A stretch of 64,000 nt of DNA. Source: Mycteria americana. Taxonomy: Eukaryota > Chordata > Aves > Ciconiiformes > Ciconiidae. Below, one piece after another: positions 38,701-51,819 of the stretch (within the stretch, counting starts at the first letter, position 1; each line of letters opens with the position of its first letter). Position numbers and translations under genes: made by a program. The notes under the pieces are model-generated. The model made no database searches. It had not been told where the DNA came from and was given only the letters and a program-made list of their open reading frames with translations. The stretch is from assembly GCF_035582795.1 (NCBI RefSeq), contig NC_134368.1, positions 4,153,501 through 4,217,500 on the forward strand. Direction: 5' to 3'.

Positions 38701-41700
38701 AAGTCATAAGTCAGTCCTTCCTCCTTCTCTTCCCCACAAACATGGAATTTAACTGAAGTTTTAGGCTTATCTGCCTCTTCCACATAAAGCACCAAACTGG
38801 AGGCTAGAAGATTCAAGAGATTCTAGTGTGTATGTGACATCATAAAACCCAGGTTTCTCTAACTGAGCAACTGCAAGGATGGGCTTTAGGAAGGACGCCG
38901 AAAATCAGGACACTCCTGATGACAAGGTGTGAGCTGGCAATGTCCCTTGTCCTAGAAGCATCTCAGGTGGATAAAAGGCATCAACACAGAAATGACATGT
39001 TTTCTGGCATCTGATAAAAACCTTTGAATCCTGGCATCCAGACTCTGCCCTGCTTGTAAAATGGCCACAGTTACCACCAAAAGTAAGAGCCATGTGTTGT
39101 CTGCCCCTGCGCAGGAGGTCTGGAACAAGCTCCAGGACTCACCTCCTTCAAGGATGCCAAAGTCATTTGAAGATGGAGTCCATAGGGTGGCTCCACTCTG
39201 CTGGTGTATGTGGGCTGAACGGTGACTCTGCTCCCAGCTGCGTCCCTGCAGTCCTGCAGGAAAGAAGGATTTTGTAAAGGAGTAGCAAGCCCCTGTGCAG
39301 ACAGCCAGGGATATCTTTGGAGAATATCCTGGTGCTGCCAAGCCAGCTCTGCACCTGCTCCTTTTTGCTGCTGGAGGCAGCAAACTCCTGCGACCAAGGC
39401 AGCCTCGTGCGACCATGGGCTTTCGTTTGCTTGCTTGTTTTGCTTTGCGGCTCCATGTTCGATGCTGTGCTAGGCAGATTGTACTGCCCTCTGACCCTGC
39501 TCTTCTGCAGACACGACACATCTGTTCTTCACGCTCCTGGTTTTGAATAGGAGTCCCCTCCCCAACATCAAAATATGCAGCTGCCTGACAGTGCCAAAGA
39601 GGCTTTCACAACCTCTTGCATGACAGCGATGGACGTGGGGAAAGGTGATGATGTCAAGGGTGGTTGCTGCAGCAACCCAACGTCAGGGTGTGTGCACCCT
39701 TTCCAAGAATGCGGTTGTGGTGCAGACCTGACATGGAGTCAGAGCTGGAGTCCTCGGACAAGCTGGGTGAGGACCAGACGGTGCTGGGGCTGTTTGGAGA
39801 CAGTCACTGAGGTGACTCCCTCCGGTGCATTGTTGTGGACATGGGGAAAGGATTTCCAGAGAAGAGCTGAGTGTGCTGGGTAGCACCTGGATCTCTGCAA
39901 CGGCCCAGCCTTGTCCTGGAGAACGAAACATGGGGATCAGCACAATTTTAAACCAGACAAAGCAGGGGGAGGAGAAGTGTAGGAAAGAGCCACAAAGGAA
40001 TTTGAGGGGGACAATGGGAACCCATGAAGGACAGTATGATTAAAGGCCTGATCCTGCTGATACATGCCACCTCTGGGAGTGGCCACCGACTAACCTAGGT
40101 GTCAGTGGCATTTGACCATCAAGCATTCCGTTTCTTGCTGAGTTGGTTTGACCAGACAGGGAGACCCAATGGTGGAGGGAAGGCAACAGGCTGCTCTTGC
40201 ATCCCTGACCCATGGTCCAAAGCAGAATGGAGATGTCTATCTGATTAGAAGAGCTTTAATTAAAAAAAGCTGAAGGAGAAGCAGGGTTGCCCAGCATGAT
40301 GTCACTGAGCTGGTTAGTGGGGTTGCAGCAGTGCTTGCCACAGGATGGACCCTAGGCTCCAAACAGGTGAGGGATGCTGGCTTATCTCTGTCTTGGGGCT
40401 AATGGAGAGGATCCCTGTGGGGAGGGCAGAGAGAGACCATGGAGCAGCAGAGACCGGCACTCTCTTCTCCCAGCAGGTTTGAACTTCCAGGTGTAGAGCG
40501 TGGTGGGCACGGGGAAGCCAGCACATGGTGATCGATAGCGTGGTTAGACCATCCTCTGTGATCTTCTTGCCAGATTCCTCAGCAATAGGTCTGCAGAAAG
40601 GCAGTGTGTTGTATTGCCGTGGCTGACAGAGCTCACGAGGGCCACTTGGCTTGGTTTTGGTTCTTCTAAGTGCTGCTAGTTGGGACCTGTGGGGACCTGG
40701 TTGCAGGGCTTAGTCGGTCATACAGGACAAAGCCTGGCTCAGTCTTGGCTCTGTGTTGGCTCAGGCTAGCGGTAAGAGGGTGATCACTGCACTTCCTCAT
40801 CAGGGCAGGAGTCTGGGAAGCCCAAAGGACTAATCTTTATGCTTCAGGCCCTCATCTCACTCTCTTTTCTCATACATCACCCTGGTTGCCTTCCTGCTCT
40901 CTTCCCATATGCCAGACACAGGAGGTTGCCTTGATTGCTAGACCCAAAGTGGGAGGGAGGCAGTGGCACTGTGGCCCGGTTATTAGCAGGGATCTATGCT
41001 CGTGGGATCCTTTCTGGGCAACAGATCCCTTTTCTGTCACATGGCTGGACGTGGTGGGCTGCTCCTCATGTGTCCCGACATGCACTTCTCACCTACCTCA
41101 TTGTGTGACCCAGTGTGCGGCTCTCAGATGCCCACGGTATAAAAAATGGCCGTTGCTTAGGCTGTGTTGACCTTACGTGCAGATCATCTCAGCCTTGTTT
41201 CTCACCTCCACCCCTACCCATGGCCATGCAGGTCTCCTCCCTCCACTGCAGCAGACCCTTCTGAGAGCAGATTTAACTCCCTAATCTGGCAGAACGCTAT
41301 CCCACCGTCCAAGGGCAAAGAGGACAGGGGAAATAAAGAATCCCCTTCTAATGCAGGGAGCCGTTAATGTAACTCACCACGTCTGCTAGACTTGGCCCTT
41401 AATCTGAAAAGGTACCAAAATGCTCTCTTGCATACGAGGAAGAACCAGGCATGCCACTTACACCCTTGCATAATTCAAACACATCTCCAGGCTCCCCACT
41501 GGATAGCAGCCCAGAGGTACTTTGTCTTGATTCAGTAACGCTCTCTGATGTGTGGGATTTACTAAAAAATAAGCATATGTTTCAAATTACCTGTGTACAA
41601 CAAGGAGAGGGTTCAGCACTTTATTGCTTCCCGAACTCGCAGCTTGATTCTATGAAACAAGGGTGTATATTGAACAAGAGAAGCGTGCCAAAAGATTGGT

Positions 41701-43820
41701 CAACAGGCTTGTCAAGCGGTCTTTATTTCGAGTCCCCCAATCCATTAGGATCCCAGAGGAAAACCTCTGAAGAAGTCCTCTGCCTTCCAAACACACAACG
41801 GCAACAGACTGAAAGGGCTTTCTCAGAGTTCCTCCGGACGGATAACTATTAGCCAGATATTATTCTTTTTTTAATGGAAAAAACATATTATGCAGGCAAT
41901 CATCCGATGTTTCTTGGTGAGCAAGGATAATTAGATCGTGGTAACTATATGCTGTGAAGTGCTCTTGCTACTATAAAGGTCAAATGCAAGACACTTCCTG
42001 CTACTTTTGCTGACACGTGGCTGCCATTTAGTGATTCATAATCTCTACACATGGCTTGGCAAACAGAAGGGATTTTTTTTTTTTTAATAGGAGCTGTTTT
42101 CCACTTGTGCAAGCACAACAAAGGATTTAAAGGGACCTGCTTCGACCCACCTACACGACCCGCAAGTTTCAGCAGAAGGTAACTAAGACAAGTAGGACCG
42201 TGGTCTGTAGGCTGAGCTATGCACAAGAGGGAGCTGATCCTCCACTAGCTTTTAGGGGTCTTCAAGATGAAAAAAGTTTAAAGCAACGCCAATTTTTGCG
42301 TTTATATAGCATTTTTGTTCTGTATATCACACTGCCTTGTGCAACTGCACAAACACTGATATGACTGAGCGGCAGAGGGGGAAAACGGATGCTGGGAGAT
42401 AAGAAAACCTGACAGTGTTTGGATAGGATTGTAGCGGGCTGTGGTCTTCTGGTCCATAGGCTGGGCTTTATTTGTGAGATAGACTCTAATGAGATTAATT
42501 TCATTATCTGGACAGGAATAGGAAAAAATTGTACATGAATTAAGCGCCTTTCCACGTTGGGACTGTTCTGTGGTTTTGTACAATGCCTTGGTAGCAGGAA
42601 TATCACAGCAGCCTTGAAGTACAGGCGCAATCGCAAAAAGGTGAAAAAGACCCTTCACATTTAGGAAGACAACTGGGCTTAATGTGCTTGTTTCATCAAA
42701 CAGGCATTCTTATTTTTGAAGATTTATGTTTAAGTTGCGTAGCATCACAGTTATTTTATTTGAGACAACTTTTCTCTGTCTGTGCGGAAATTATCTGCAA
42801 GACTCGAACAAACCTGAAACATCAGGACTTGGAGAGCTGCTGGGTATTCGGATATTTGGCCTGAATGCAGAGAAGAGGAACGACTTTTTTAATGCACTGT
42901 CACCGTTTCTCAGACCGCATTAGAAATCTGCCTCATCTCCTATTTTGATTTGGTTTAATGACCTGGTAAGAAGTTTCCAATTGGAGCTGGACTGGGACGT
43001 CTGACCTGGGATGTGTACCTGTGAGCAAGTAATTCCATGAAGGATCACCTTTTACCTTTGATGGTTGGCCCATTTCACTTCCTTTCGGTAACCTTTTTTT
43101 GTGTGTGTATTCATGGAAAGTTCAGGGAAATGGTTTGAATTCTGTCGTTTGAGTGAATTCACCGCGCAGTCATTTCGGTCTTTGCATTACAGCCCAGCTT
43201 AGAGTTTCCATCATGCTGGGCACTGTTTATGTGCAGCAAGAGTCAGTCCTTGCATGGGGAGCTAACAGCTGAAGGAAACAGGAGAGAAAAAGCTAGCTGG
43301 AGAAGGGAAATCAGGAGCAAGCACCTGAGCGGGAGGCTTGGTCCTACCGACTGAATCACGCTGTTGATGTCATTTATTAAGGCTGTTTCCTGGTGGGGAA
43401 GAGACTCGGCACCACACAGGTCACCAGCTGCTGCTGGTGCACTCAGGAGTAATGAATCACTGATGCTGTTGGTTGAGCTGAGTCACTTGCATGGACGGAG
43501 ACCTTTTCAGAGAATATGTTCCTCAGTGAATGAAAAAACCCACCAATTCAGTAAAAATTCCAGGTCCCTTTTCGGTATCCTTTGTCAGACAAAAGGAGCG
43601 TTTTGCTCAGTCGAATATCACCTCCTTCTGAGGCTCTGGTCCGTGGTGGTGTCCGGGTGCAGAGTGACCTGCGGTTTCCAGCTGGCAGAACAAAGGCAGG
43701 GGATCGTGTTTGCAGGCTGTTTGTTCAGTGTCCCGGTAACAGGACATTGGGCACCTGGAAACTTTGGCACGCAGAACTTGTATTTCATTATCTTTTTTCT
43801 TTTCTTCTGAATCCTAAATC
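35791..43820. other. Non-genic stretch, nothing firm
   Basis: No recognised gene. The 133-codon plus frame at 41451-41852 has a protein-like composition but no family resemblance and no splice context. Around 37660-37770, phrases such as 'gatgggaaaaaatgtttgtc' and 'gaaaattcccaagcagct' resemble an old sauropsid DNA-transposon-like repeat, but I cannot delimit it. The region 41.87-43.2 kb is AT-richer and free of recognised repeats. Confidence 0.5.
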
Positions 43821-43825
43821 AACTC

Positions 43826-43844
43826 GGGGGGGGGGGGGGGGGGG
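43826..43844 (+). repeat. Poly-G run of 19
   Basis: Nineteen consecutive G on the plus strand, followed by a purine-rich 'agaagg' and a T-rich tract at 43855-43877. Such a run can form a G-quadruplex, and its length is prone to sequencing and replication slippage, so the exact count is uncertain. Confidence 0.9.
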
Positions 43845-43929
43845 AGAAGGAAGTTTTTATCTTTTTTTTTTCTTTTTAACAAAAAAGCAAATTGTGTGAG
43901 GGTGAAAAAAAATTGTCCCAAGGCCAAAT

Positions 43930-44340
43930 TATCACCTGCTCACTTAAAGACCACTTCAATATTGGCTCAGAGGAGATAAGTGAAAGCAGAATGTGGCCCG
44001 AAATACTGAAGGAGCACATGAGGGAGGTCTGGAAAATCCTGTGTGCCAGGGACAGGGTGGTGAGGGAACGGCTGTCCAGTGTCTTGGCCAGAACAAGAAC
44101 TAGGGGCCACCAAATTAAGTTAGTGGGACATGGGCTCCAAGTAAACCAATGGACATGGGTCCTCGTGCAATGGGTGGCTGAGCTGTAAACTTCTTGCTGA
44201 AGGATATTGTGGATACAAGAAGGTTCAAGAGGTGAATGGGCAAGTACATGGATGAGAGATCTGCTGGGATTTCCTAAGCATACAAACCCCATCAGGCTCA
44301 AGAGATCCCCTGAGCTGAATATAAAGGAGGCAGGGAGAGC
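43930..44340 (+). mobile_element. CR1 LINE 3' fragment, old
   Basis: CR1 3' phrases in the sense direction include 'gccagaacaagaactagggg' (44087-44106), 'ccaccaaattaagttagtgg', 'gctccaagtaaacc', the 'gctgtaaacttcttgctgaa' step (44181-44200), 'ggatattgtggatac' and 'gggcaagtacatggatgaga'. These correspond to the late ORF2 and 3' part. The start of similarity near 43930 is soft, and the tail octamer is not seen. The poly-G and T-rich tract lie immediately upstream. Confidence 0.78.
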
Positions 44341-46339
44341 TTTGGGGAGAAGTATTGTATGTTCTTGTTAACTTGAAACAGCAGGAAGCAAAAAGAGCTT
44401 AGCCACCAAAGCCACTGCACCTTGCGGTGTGTGATCGGAGTTGGGAACAGCATCCTTGGTCACATGCAGCAGGAACGTGTTTTCCACAGGTAATCTCAGG
44501 TTTTGAGATGCCCTGAATGCTACCAGAGAGTACCTTATGAGGATGCTCGGCTTTGTCTTCCATTTTCTTTCCCAAGTCCCTTCCCACCTTTATCTGTACC
44601 CACCAAAGCAGCTTCCCAAGCTGGATAGACCCTGGGCCAGAGCAGTGTGGCTGTTTTTACGCTCTTCATGTCTTCCAACAACACTGGGTGGCCAGCCTAG
44701 AATTTTGACTGAGATTTTGATGGCTTGCTATTACCAATTCCCTTCTTCCGTTTCTCTCCCAGCAACACGGGGTAATTTTACCATTTTTTGTTAAAGTCTT
44801 GTTTTGCCCTTCCTTTGGGGATTAGGACAAGGGACCTGTTTCGACAAAAGTGATTTGGGTGCCAGATCGATGCTAGTGCCTGTCACCAGCTGAAGTGTGC
44901 TGCTACCTTTCTCCTTCCCCACCTCAGAGCCAGGCAAACACATTCTGTCCTTTTGCGATTATATCCTAGAGATCTGAATGTCACAGCAGGCTGCATGGTT
45001 TAACACAGGAAACATTTGTGCCTGCTATTTAAGAGAAATAAGTTGCTTGTGTTTCCCTGGGAACCAACCCGTCAATCGAGCTTGCTTGACTCCCCTGTTA
45101 TTAAAATAAAATGTGAAAGAGTAAATGGATATGTTGCAAGTTGTGGAAGGGTAAAATGCTATCTGGATATATTTCGTATCCAAAATACGTACCCTTATGT
45201 AAAGAAGGAGCTAAATTCGATTGCTTTTTCAGATAATTTAGATGGATCGCTATTCTTTTGGATTACTTTTGCTAGCAGTGTTGTATCTTTATGCACGGAA
45301 CTTGGAGGCTGGCTGTAAAAAAAAATCTTGTGGCTCAGCAGTTGTCGCATTATGTCTGTGTGCAGGTTATACATAATAGTTGCTCCCTGGGCCCCTTGGC
45401 ACTAGTTTCCTCTGCTGCTTGTGGGTGTACCAAGGCTGCGTCCTCTATTAGACTCCTTAGCCTATTTCTTCAGAGCTTTTCTCTTCACCCCAGGAGTGCC
45501 TTTGCTTCTCATTTTGTGCAGGTTATATGAGGGCTTATCTTCAAGACCTGTGACTTTTAAAGACTGCAGGTTATCTGTGGGGCGAGCTATTTTTAGTAAA
45601 CGCAGTACCAGGATGGCTCATAGCACTTGGCAGCGTACACGTGCAGAACACAAAGGCAGCCTCTGTACTAGATGGCTTGCGAACTCGGCATCGTCAGGAA
45701 CTGAGAGACAGGCACAGGCAGACAGCGGGGCACAGTGGAACAACAGGGCTGTTTTGGTCAGCGAGAATGGCTGCAGTCTGCGAGCAGGCATCTGCGGCCG
45801 TCGCAGTGCCCAGGGTGAAGGCAGAGGAGGGGAGGCAGGGGCTGCTGAGACCGCAATGGAAACAGTGGTGGGGGCAGGAGGAGTCTCGGGATCGTTCACT
45901 GACCTTTGGAGCTATCACTCCAATCGTTCACTATACCTTTGGCCTTTAATGGGGAACATCCGAAACTGTGAGATATTGGCTGGAAGAGAGATATATTGGC
46001 TGGAAGTACTGCTGTCACCTGGCCAGTGCTAGAGATCGAAAACGAGACTCGTAGGACTAGTTTGCATTTTTCCACTGTTCTCGCTGCAGTTGCCACTGCT
46101 TGCGCTTTCCTCCGTTACCTGCTGTGAGATAAGGCAGAAGCCCCACTGCTATCATCGGCAAAGCCTCCTCCCAGATTTCCACATTCAGCCCTGTTCTTTT
46201 GTACTTGCCAAATTTTCATTTCCTGGATTCTTTGTGTTCAGAACAGTTTAAGTGATTGCGATTTCATGCAACCTATGCGGAACTGGCGACAAAGTGGAGT
46301 AAAGGTCCATAACTGCTTTCATAAGAAGGCAGACTAGGT
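44341..46339. other. Non-genic stretch; AT-rich unique block at 45.0-45.3 kb
   Basis: No gene or repeat is recognised. Within 45000-45310, an AT-rich unique block carries more CpGs than its surroundings (for example cccgtcaatcgagc, tttcgtatcc, atacgtaccc, gatcgc). A direct repeat 'atattggctggaag' occurs at 45973-45986 and 45993-46006. Confidence 0.5.
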
Positions 46340-46665
46340 GAGCTAGGACTTTCCTGGAGATAACTTAAGCAGGATATGCTAGCGGTGTACAAAATAGTGA
46401 GAGGCTTGCAGAGAAGTCAGCTGTTCACTGTCTCTTCCAATATAAGAACATGGGGGCATCAAATGAAGATAGAAAGCTCCAAGCAAATCAAAGGATGTGT
46501 CATTGATTCGGTTCCTTGGTGGAACTCCTTGCTGCAGGGTGTTGGGGTTGTCAATATTTACATGGGGAGAGCAGGCAAGCTCATGAAAACAAAATCCAAG
46601 GAAGGTTACTACATACAGAGAAACCATCTCTATCTCACGAAGCCCCTGAGCAGAAAATAAGTGGG
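46340..46665 (+). mobile_element. CR1 LINE 3' fragment, old
   Basis: Phrases follow CR1 order: 'gtgtacaaaatagtgagagg' (46386-46405), 'tataagaacatgggggcatc' (46441-46460), 'aaatgaagatagaaagctcc', 'ttggtggaactccttgctgc' (46518-46537), 'agggtgttggggttgtcaat' and 'gcaagctcatgaaaac'. It is the same part of CR1 as the copy at 29.3 kb, equally degraded, on the plus strand, with no intact frame. Confidence 0.8.
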
Positions 46666-49600
46666 AGCTGAGAGGGGTGCGTCTTGTTCTTCCACTTGTG
46701 GAGGCAGCATTCTGGCCTAGACAGATCTTTGTTCTCACCCGGGACAGTTGTTCTGCTGTTCTTTGCCAGGCCCATTTTTCTGCCTCTTTTTTTTTTTTTT
46801 GCTTTTTTTCAAAGGCATCTGCTTTGTGGTGTGGCTGGGGTACTGCTGTCCTTCCTGTTGTCTCCTGAAGATGACTTTCTCCAGGATTTTTGAGAGACAT
46901 AGCAAGCTGCAAGGGAAAAGAGTGTGTAATAAAAGCATGAAATGCCAAAGACAGGATCTATGCACTAATAGCCTTGCTCACCTGATGATGGTGGGGACTG
47001 AAGGTCCAGGAAGGATTTGTCTTGTATGCGCTTCCTCTCTCCAGAACAGGCAGACAATGGCCTTGGCTGTACCGACTCAGGTTGTTGCCTCCACATATCC
47101 CAGAGAGTCTTGCAGCACTTATGCAGCCCACGTAAGGCATAGCAGTTGTCCAAGCTCCTTCCCGAATGAGCCAGATGTTGTGTACAACGAGGCACTGAGA
47201 GATATCCCGGCTGTAGGGACAGCACAGCCCCCGGTCAGCACGCAGATGTGTGTTTGTGCGAGGCAGTGCCATCTTTCAACCTGCTTTTTGCCTGTGCTCC
47301 ACGGAAAGTATTTCCAAGTTTCCTAATCCAAATGAAACCAAAGGGGGACTTTAGCTACAAGAACTCGCAGAAATGGAGTCATGAAGGATTTTTAAATTTA
47401 GCAGAGCGAAGGTTGCAGTAAGAATAAGTATTTGGGACTTGAAGCTTGACAGATACAAGCTAGAAATAGTGACGCATTTCAAGCATTCAGGGTGCGTGCT
47501 CGCTGCAACAATTTATCGAGGATTGCGGTGGATCTCCCACACGTAGACTTTTTTTTTTCTGTTGTTGAGATTGGATACTTTTCTCAGCAGCTATATCCTT
47601 CCAGGAATCCATGTAGGAAAGTGTTAAAGCCTGTAGCTCTCAGGATATCAGAAGAAATTATTGTTTGAACTGTATCATTCTGGAAATCACCTTCCTAGAA
47701 GGGAATATGGAAGAAAAAACCTGTGAGGGGAGTTTCAGGAGATCTCCTCCTCACTTGGGCTTGTTTTGTTTCTAACCATAAAGGTGAGCTCGATGGTTGT
47801 TCTGTGTCTAGATTGTTTATCATCACAGGCAAATATTAATGACAGATCTCCCTGTCCCTTAGCTTGTCAAATGATGACTGAATAGCAGACGCCATTTATT
47901 ACTCATTCCTATGAATTACTGCAGCTACTCTGGAAGGACTGCAAGGTCACAAGGCTTTTTAGCAAAGGGCAGACTCTCTGAAGTTACTTTTGAAACTGCC
48001 TGTAGCCTGAATATACTTTCAAAGGGAGGCTGCTGAGCATTCATTTTCCCTTTGTAGTCTTGGTAAAACCTTTTATTGACTTATTGTCAGGGGATTGCAA
48101 GGAAAAGGGGAAAAACATTCACAAGAAGCGATACCGTTTGATCTTTGCCCTTCCCTGTTGTGTTTATGATCAGTAGTCTTGCTTCAGATAAAACTTCTAG
48201 TGGAATTTTGTATTTATGTTAGAATGTTTCTCTCTCCTGCACCGGACGTGGTTTTGCTTTTTCTCCTGGGAATGTATGTTTTTGTTTGACTATTCAAGTG
48301 TTCCTCAAGTGGGTGAATGAATCATGGAAATTCTGTATTAAGTACGAATGGAAAGATAATAAAGCATTATATCTGAGCCGTCACGGTAAGTTTGCTTTGT
48401 CTGCTTTGCAGGTAAAATGGATTAGTCTGTCTCTAGTAAACAAACAGTGTAGAGGATGGAAAAGTCAGCTGGGCTGTTTGGAGCTGTTGTAATGTAATTA
48501 TTTAACACAGGTATTTCCAAACTGTACTTAGTGTACTGCTTGGGGGAACACAAGCGGCTCTGCCGTCGCGCGTCGCCCAGCCCAGAGCAGGAGCCAAAAT
48601 CAGCGCCCAGGTGCCCTTATGATAATGATTCCTGGGTTAGAAAATCAGAAAACCCCTGGTCTAAGCTACATATTTTGTGTTTGGTTTTGAGTTATATTTT
48701 AACTCGACTAGGGTCCTGCTAGGTGTCAGTGTGCGAGTGGATCCCTCAAAGATTTGAGCACGTAGCAAACTTCTGACATGCAATGAGGCCTTTTGACTGC
48801 AGACATGCTCTTAATGCCAACTCCGAATCTTAGCAAGAGTGGGCAATCTTTAAAGCATAGCACGCCCTGTGGCTTGTATCAGATGGCTTTGCATTGAAGG
48901 ATCGCTGACTTCAAGTGGATAATGACACTTTTATCAATATTTTTAAATCTGAGAATGAAAAATGCTGTGTGAGGATGGTAAGAGGCAAAGCCTTTTTATA
49001 TTGAATGTCAGGAATGCAGTGTTCTGGAGCATGGAGGGGTACTGAATGCTGCCTATTTTTCATCTCCACTCCTGCTCTCTTTTCCAGGCAGCTGGATCTT
49101 TATTTTCCTAAAAAAAGCTTCATGCCAGGCTTGATCCTTGTCTTGCCTGACAGTTCTAGGAATGGGGCATTATGTTGGTCAATAGGAACCTAGAGGACAA
49201 TTGCTTAATGGCTTTAAATCATTATTTTGCTTGGCAGAAAAAAAAAGGATCAATCCATCCAATAGATCCCCTTGACAAGACTTCAAACACCCCCAAACGC
49301 AGAAGTACAGCTTAATGTAGTGTCCAGGCACCCTTCCACCCACCTCGTGCCCACCATGAGCTCTCCGGATCAGTTTGCTAGACTCCCTTCCCCATTTGAA
49401 TGCGTGTGTGTTGAAGGACATGAGACCTGAGCTATTTCTGTCCGTCCCTGGGAGATCTTGCTGTAGTACAAAAAGACCCAACTACCCTCCCAGAAAGAGA
49501 CCTTCCAGGCAATAACACCCTTTTCTTTCTTCATGCCAATTATGTCTCTAGCTTGTAGCTCTTGGCAGTCTTCTAAGGTGTGTTGCACAAGGAGGTCTTT

Positions 49601-51031
49601 CTTCCTAGCTTGTGGGTTACACTCTCTGGACTTTTATCGTTCACTTTGCATTTCATTCATAAACCTGTGGTTCATGGGTTCTTCCCGGGAAAGATGCTCT
49701 ATTTACCTTGAAGGCCAGCTGTTCACAGACCACAAGCTAAGAAAACAGATGTCAGAGGCACAAAAAGTGCTTATTTTAGGATTTCATCAAACTTCTTTGG
49801 AACTACTGTCCGAGTATGGCACCAACATCAGCCATATCTCTCAATTCCTCTTTCTTAATGCATCAAACACTGTATTAAACATGTGCTTGCTATGCATTTT
49901 AGCTTTATTTTCCCACAGGTAATTGCATTTCTATGTACCCTCAAACTGTCTTGCAAGCATGTCTAGGGCTTTTGAGCTGGCTGGGCTCTGTTGCCAAATT
50001 TAAACTGGAGAAACAGGGTAGAGCCCAGGGGACCCCAGCTACTCAGAGCTTTCTAGATTTAGTTCAAATCCTTCAAATTGCAGCCAAGCGAGCTGAGAGC
50101 TAGTGCAGTCCTGGAGAACAGTTATTTATTTGCTATGGAGGAAATAGAAGTGCCATTCAGTAGGAATTGGCTCACCAGCTTTCGCAGCTGCTGGATGGCC
50201 AGCATCTCTCATGGGTCAGCTTCTCTGTGGGAACAGGGAGCACCAGCCTGTTCTTCACCGTGGCTCCTCTTTGGCTACAAACAGATGCGGCCTCGATTAG
50301 AGGCAGCCCCGGGGGCAGGTATTGCTCTGTGATATGCCGAAGCCTATGGGCAGGAAATCCCGGCTTCCTCTCCGTCTCCTCCAGATAGGTAGCTCCAAGC
50401 TGGACCATCAAACTGACCCTATTTCCTCATCATCTTGGACTCTGTCCAGTCCGGTGGGAAAGGCTGCTCTTTCCAGCCAACATAACCAACCTCATTGCCA
50501 ATTCCTCTTTCCAGATATAGCTGGTTAAAACAGGGATATGGCTCGTTTCCCTGAAGTCCTTTCATTTGCAAAGCTCTGCTTCCATCTGTAGGCTTGGTAG
50601 AGACCCTGTGCTGAGGCTGCAGGGCATGTGTGTGAGGGCAGAGCTGCTGCCTCTTCTCCATTAGCACCCCACCATGCCCAGCCTGGCCCAGCAGCGCTGG
50701 CTGGCTCCCGTGGTGTGCTGGACGGGGACAGCCATCCTTATGGCTCGCAGGCTCAGAAACTGCGTTTCAGACACAGCGTGTGGCCATGAGATGCCTGTTG
50801 TCCTATACTGGTTGTCAAATACTACAGCATCTGGGTACTTTGAGGTGCTTTGAAGGAATTGATAGCAGTGGTGACAGCAGCAGTAAAGGGCAGTCAGAAG
50901 AGCACAAGGTCTGGAAGAAAACGGCCTGCAAACACTGTATGTATGAAATGGAAAGTTTGCACAGTTATAATTTAATATCTGGTTGAACCTGGGAAACCCG
51001 AGCCCCACATTATCCTTGCTGTTTTCTCCAG
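46666..51031. other. Repeat-free, AT-richer stretch, no recognised gene
   Basis: No repeat is recognised for over 4 kb. A T15 run lies at 46787-46801. A segment ending at 48385 has an excellent donor-like 'cacg|gtaagt' with an open frame before it (from 48286), but its translation matches nothing that I know. Large parts (47.3-48.9 kb) are AT-rich and could be conserved noncoding DNA; this cannot be tested from one sequence. Confidence 0.5.
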
Positions 51032-51486
51032 GTGTTTTGGCTGGCTAAGCGACCTCACCCCGGTTGTGCAGGTGCAAACCCCCGGCAGGCAGCTGAACAT
51101 GTTTTACAAAACCTTAAAACGCTTGAAGGCAATTTGCAGACACGACTAGGTTCGTCCAAGGCAGTGTCTTTTCTCCAGACTTTTTATCCAGATATCCAAA
51201 AGCAATTTCAGCCAGTGTTTAATGGTAAGGCTGGGAGTCGTCTGACTGTTTCAGCCCCACTGGTGGATCCTCATCTTGTGCCTTGCACATTGCTCATTCC
51301 TGGTTGCAAACTTTTTTTTGGAAAAAGACTGTAATTTAATAAAATGTGCTGTTTACAGGGCTGCTGCTCGGAGGCAAGACTTCTACCCTTCCGCTGCATG
51401 AAAGGCATCAAATTCAGAAGCCACGAGAGCCCTGTCCCCTCTGCTTTAGGGCTCTGGATGCCGTCTCCCGCCTTGTTACACCGTAA
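51032..51486 (+). other. Candidate spliced exon pair with joined open frame, product unknown
   Basis: Exon-like segment 51032-51224 is preceded by a good acceptor (pyrimidine-rich 'ctgttttctccag') and followed by a good donor ('aatg|gtaagg'). It is open in one frame (64 codons plus one base). A second acceptor 'gtttacag' precedes 51359, and splicing there keeps the frame for 41 more codons to a stop at 51484-51486; that part contains a CPLC motif. No start codon or upstream exon was found, and I recognise no family. The pair lies just upstream of the CpG island. It could be a terminal exon pair of an unknown plus-strand gene, an upstream noncoding exon, or chance. Confidence 0.25.
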
Positions 51487-51819
51487 TGAGATTTTTTTGC
51501 TTTCCGCTACCCTCGGGAGAGGTCCGCTTTATGCCCAGAGGTATTTAAGAGTATATATCCCATGTCAGCCTGGGTGGTGTGCCGGAGGGGCACTGCGGGC
51601 TAACGCTGGGATCCCCGGCGCCATCCTCTCCCAGGCTCTGTCCTAAAGGAGGAGACGAGGATTTATTTATTAACCCCGAGGCTTTACTGTTTCGGTGGGT
51701 TGGGTCTGAGGTTTCCTTGTCCCGGGCAGGCTGCCGGCTGCCCGCGGGGGAAGGCACCCCGCTGCCCCGCAGGCCCCGCAGGCCGCGCCGGGCCGGTGCT
51801 CGCAGGGGGAAGCGGGCGG

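Noticed and set aside
41451..41852. 133-codon plus-strand frame with protein-like composition
   Set aside because: No known family, no plausible acceptor/donor pair seen, and frames of this size occur by chance elsewhere in the window.
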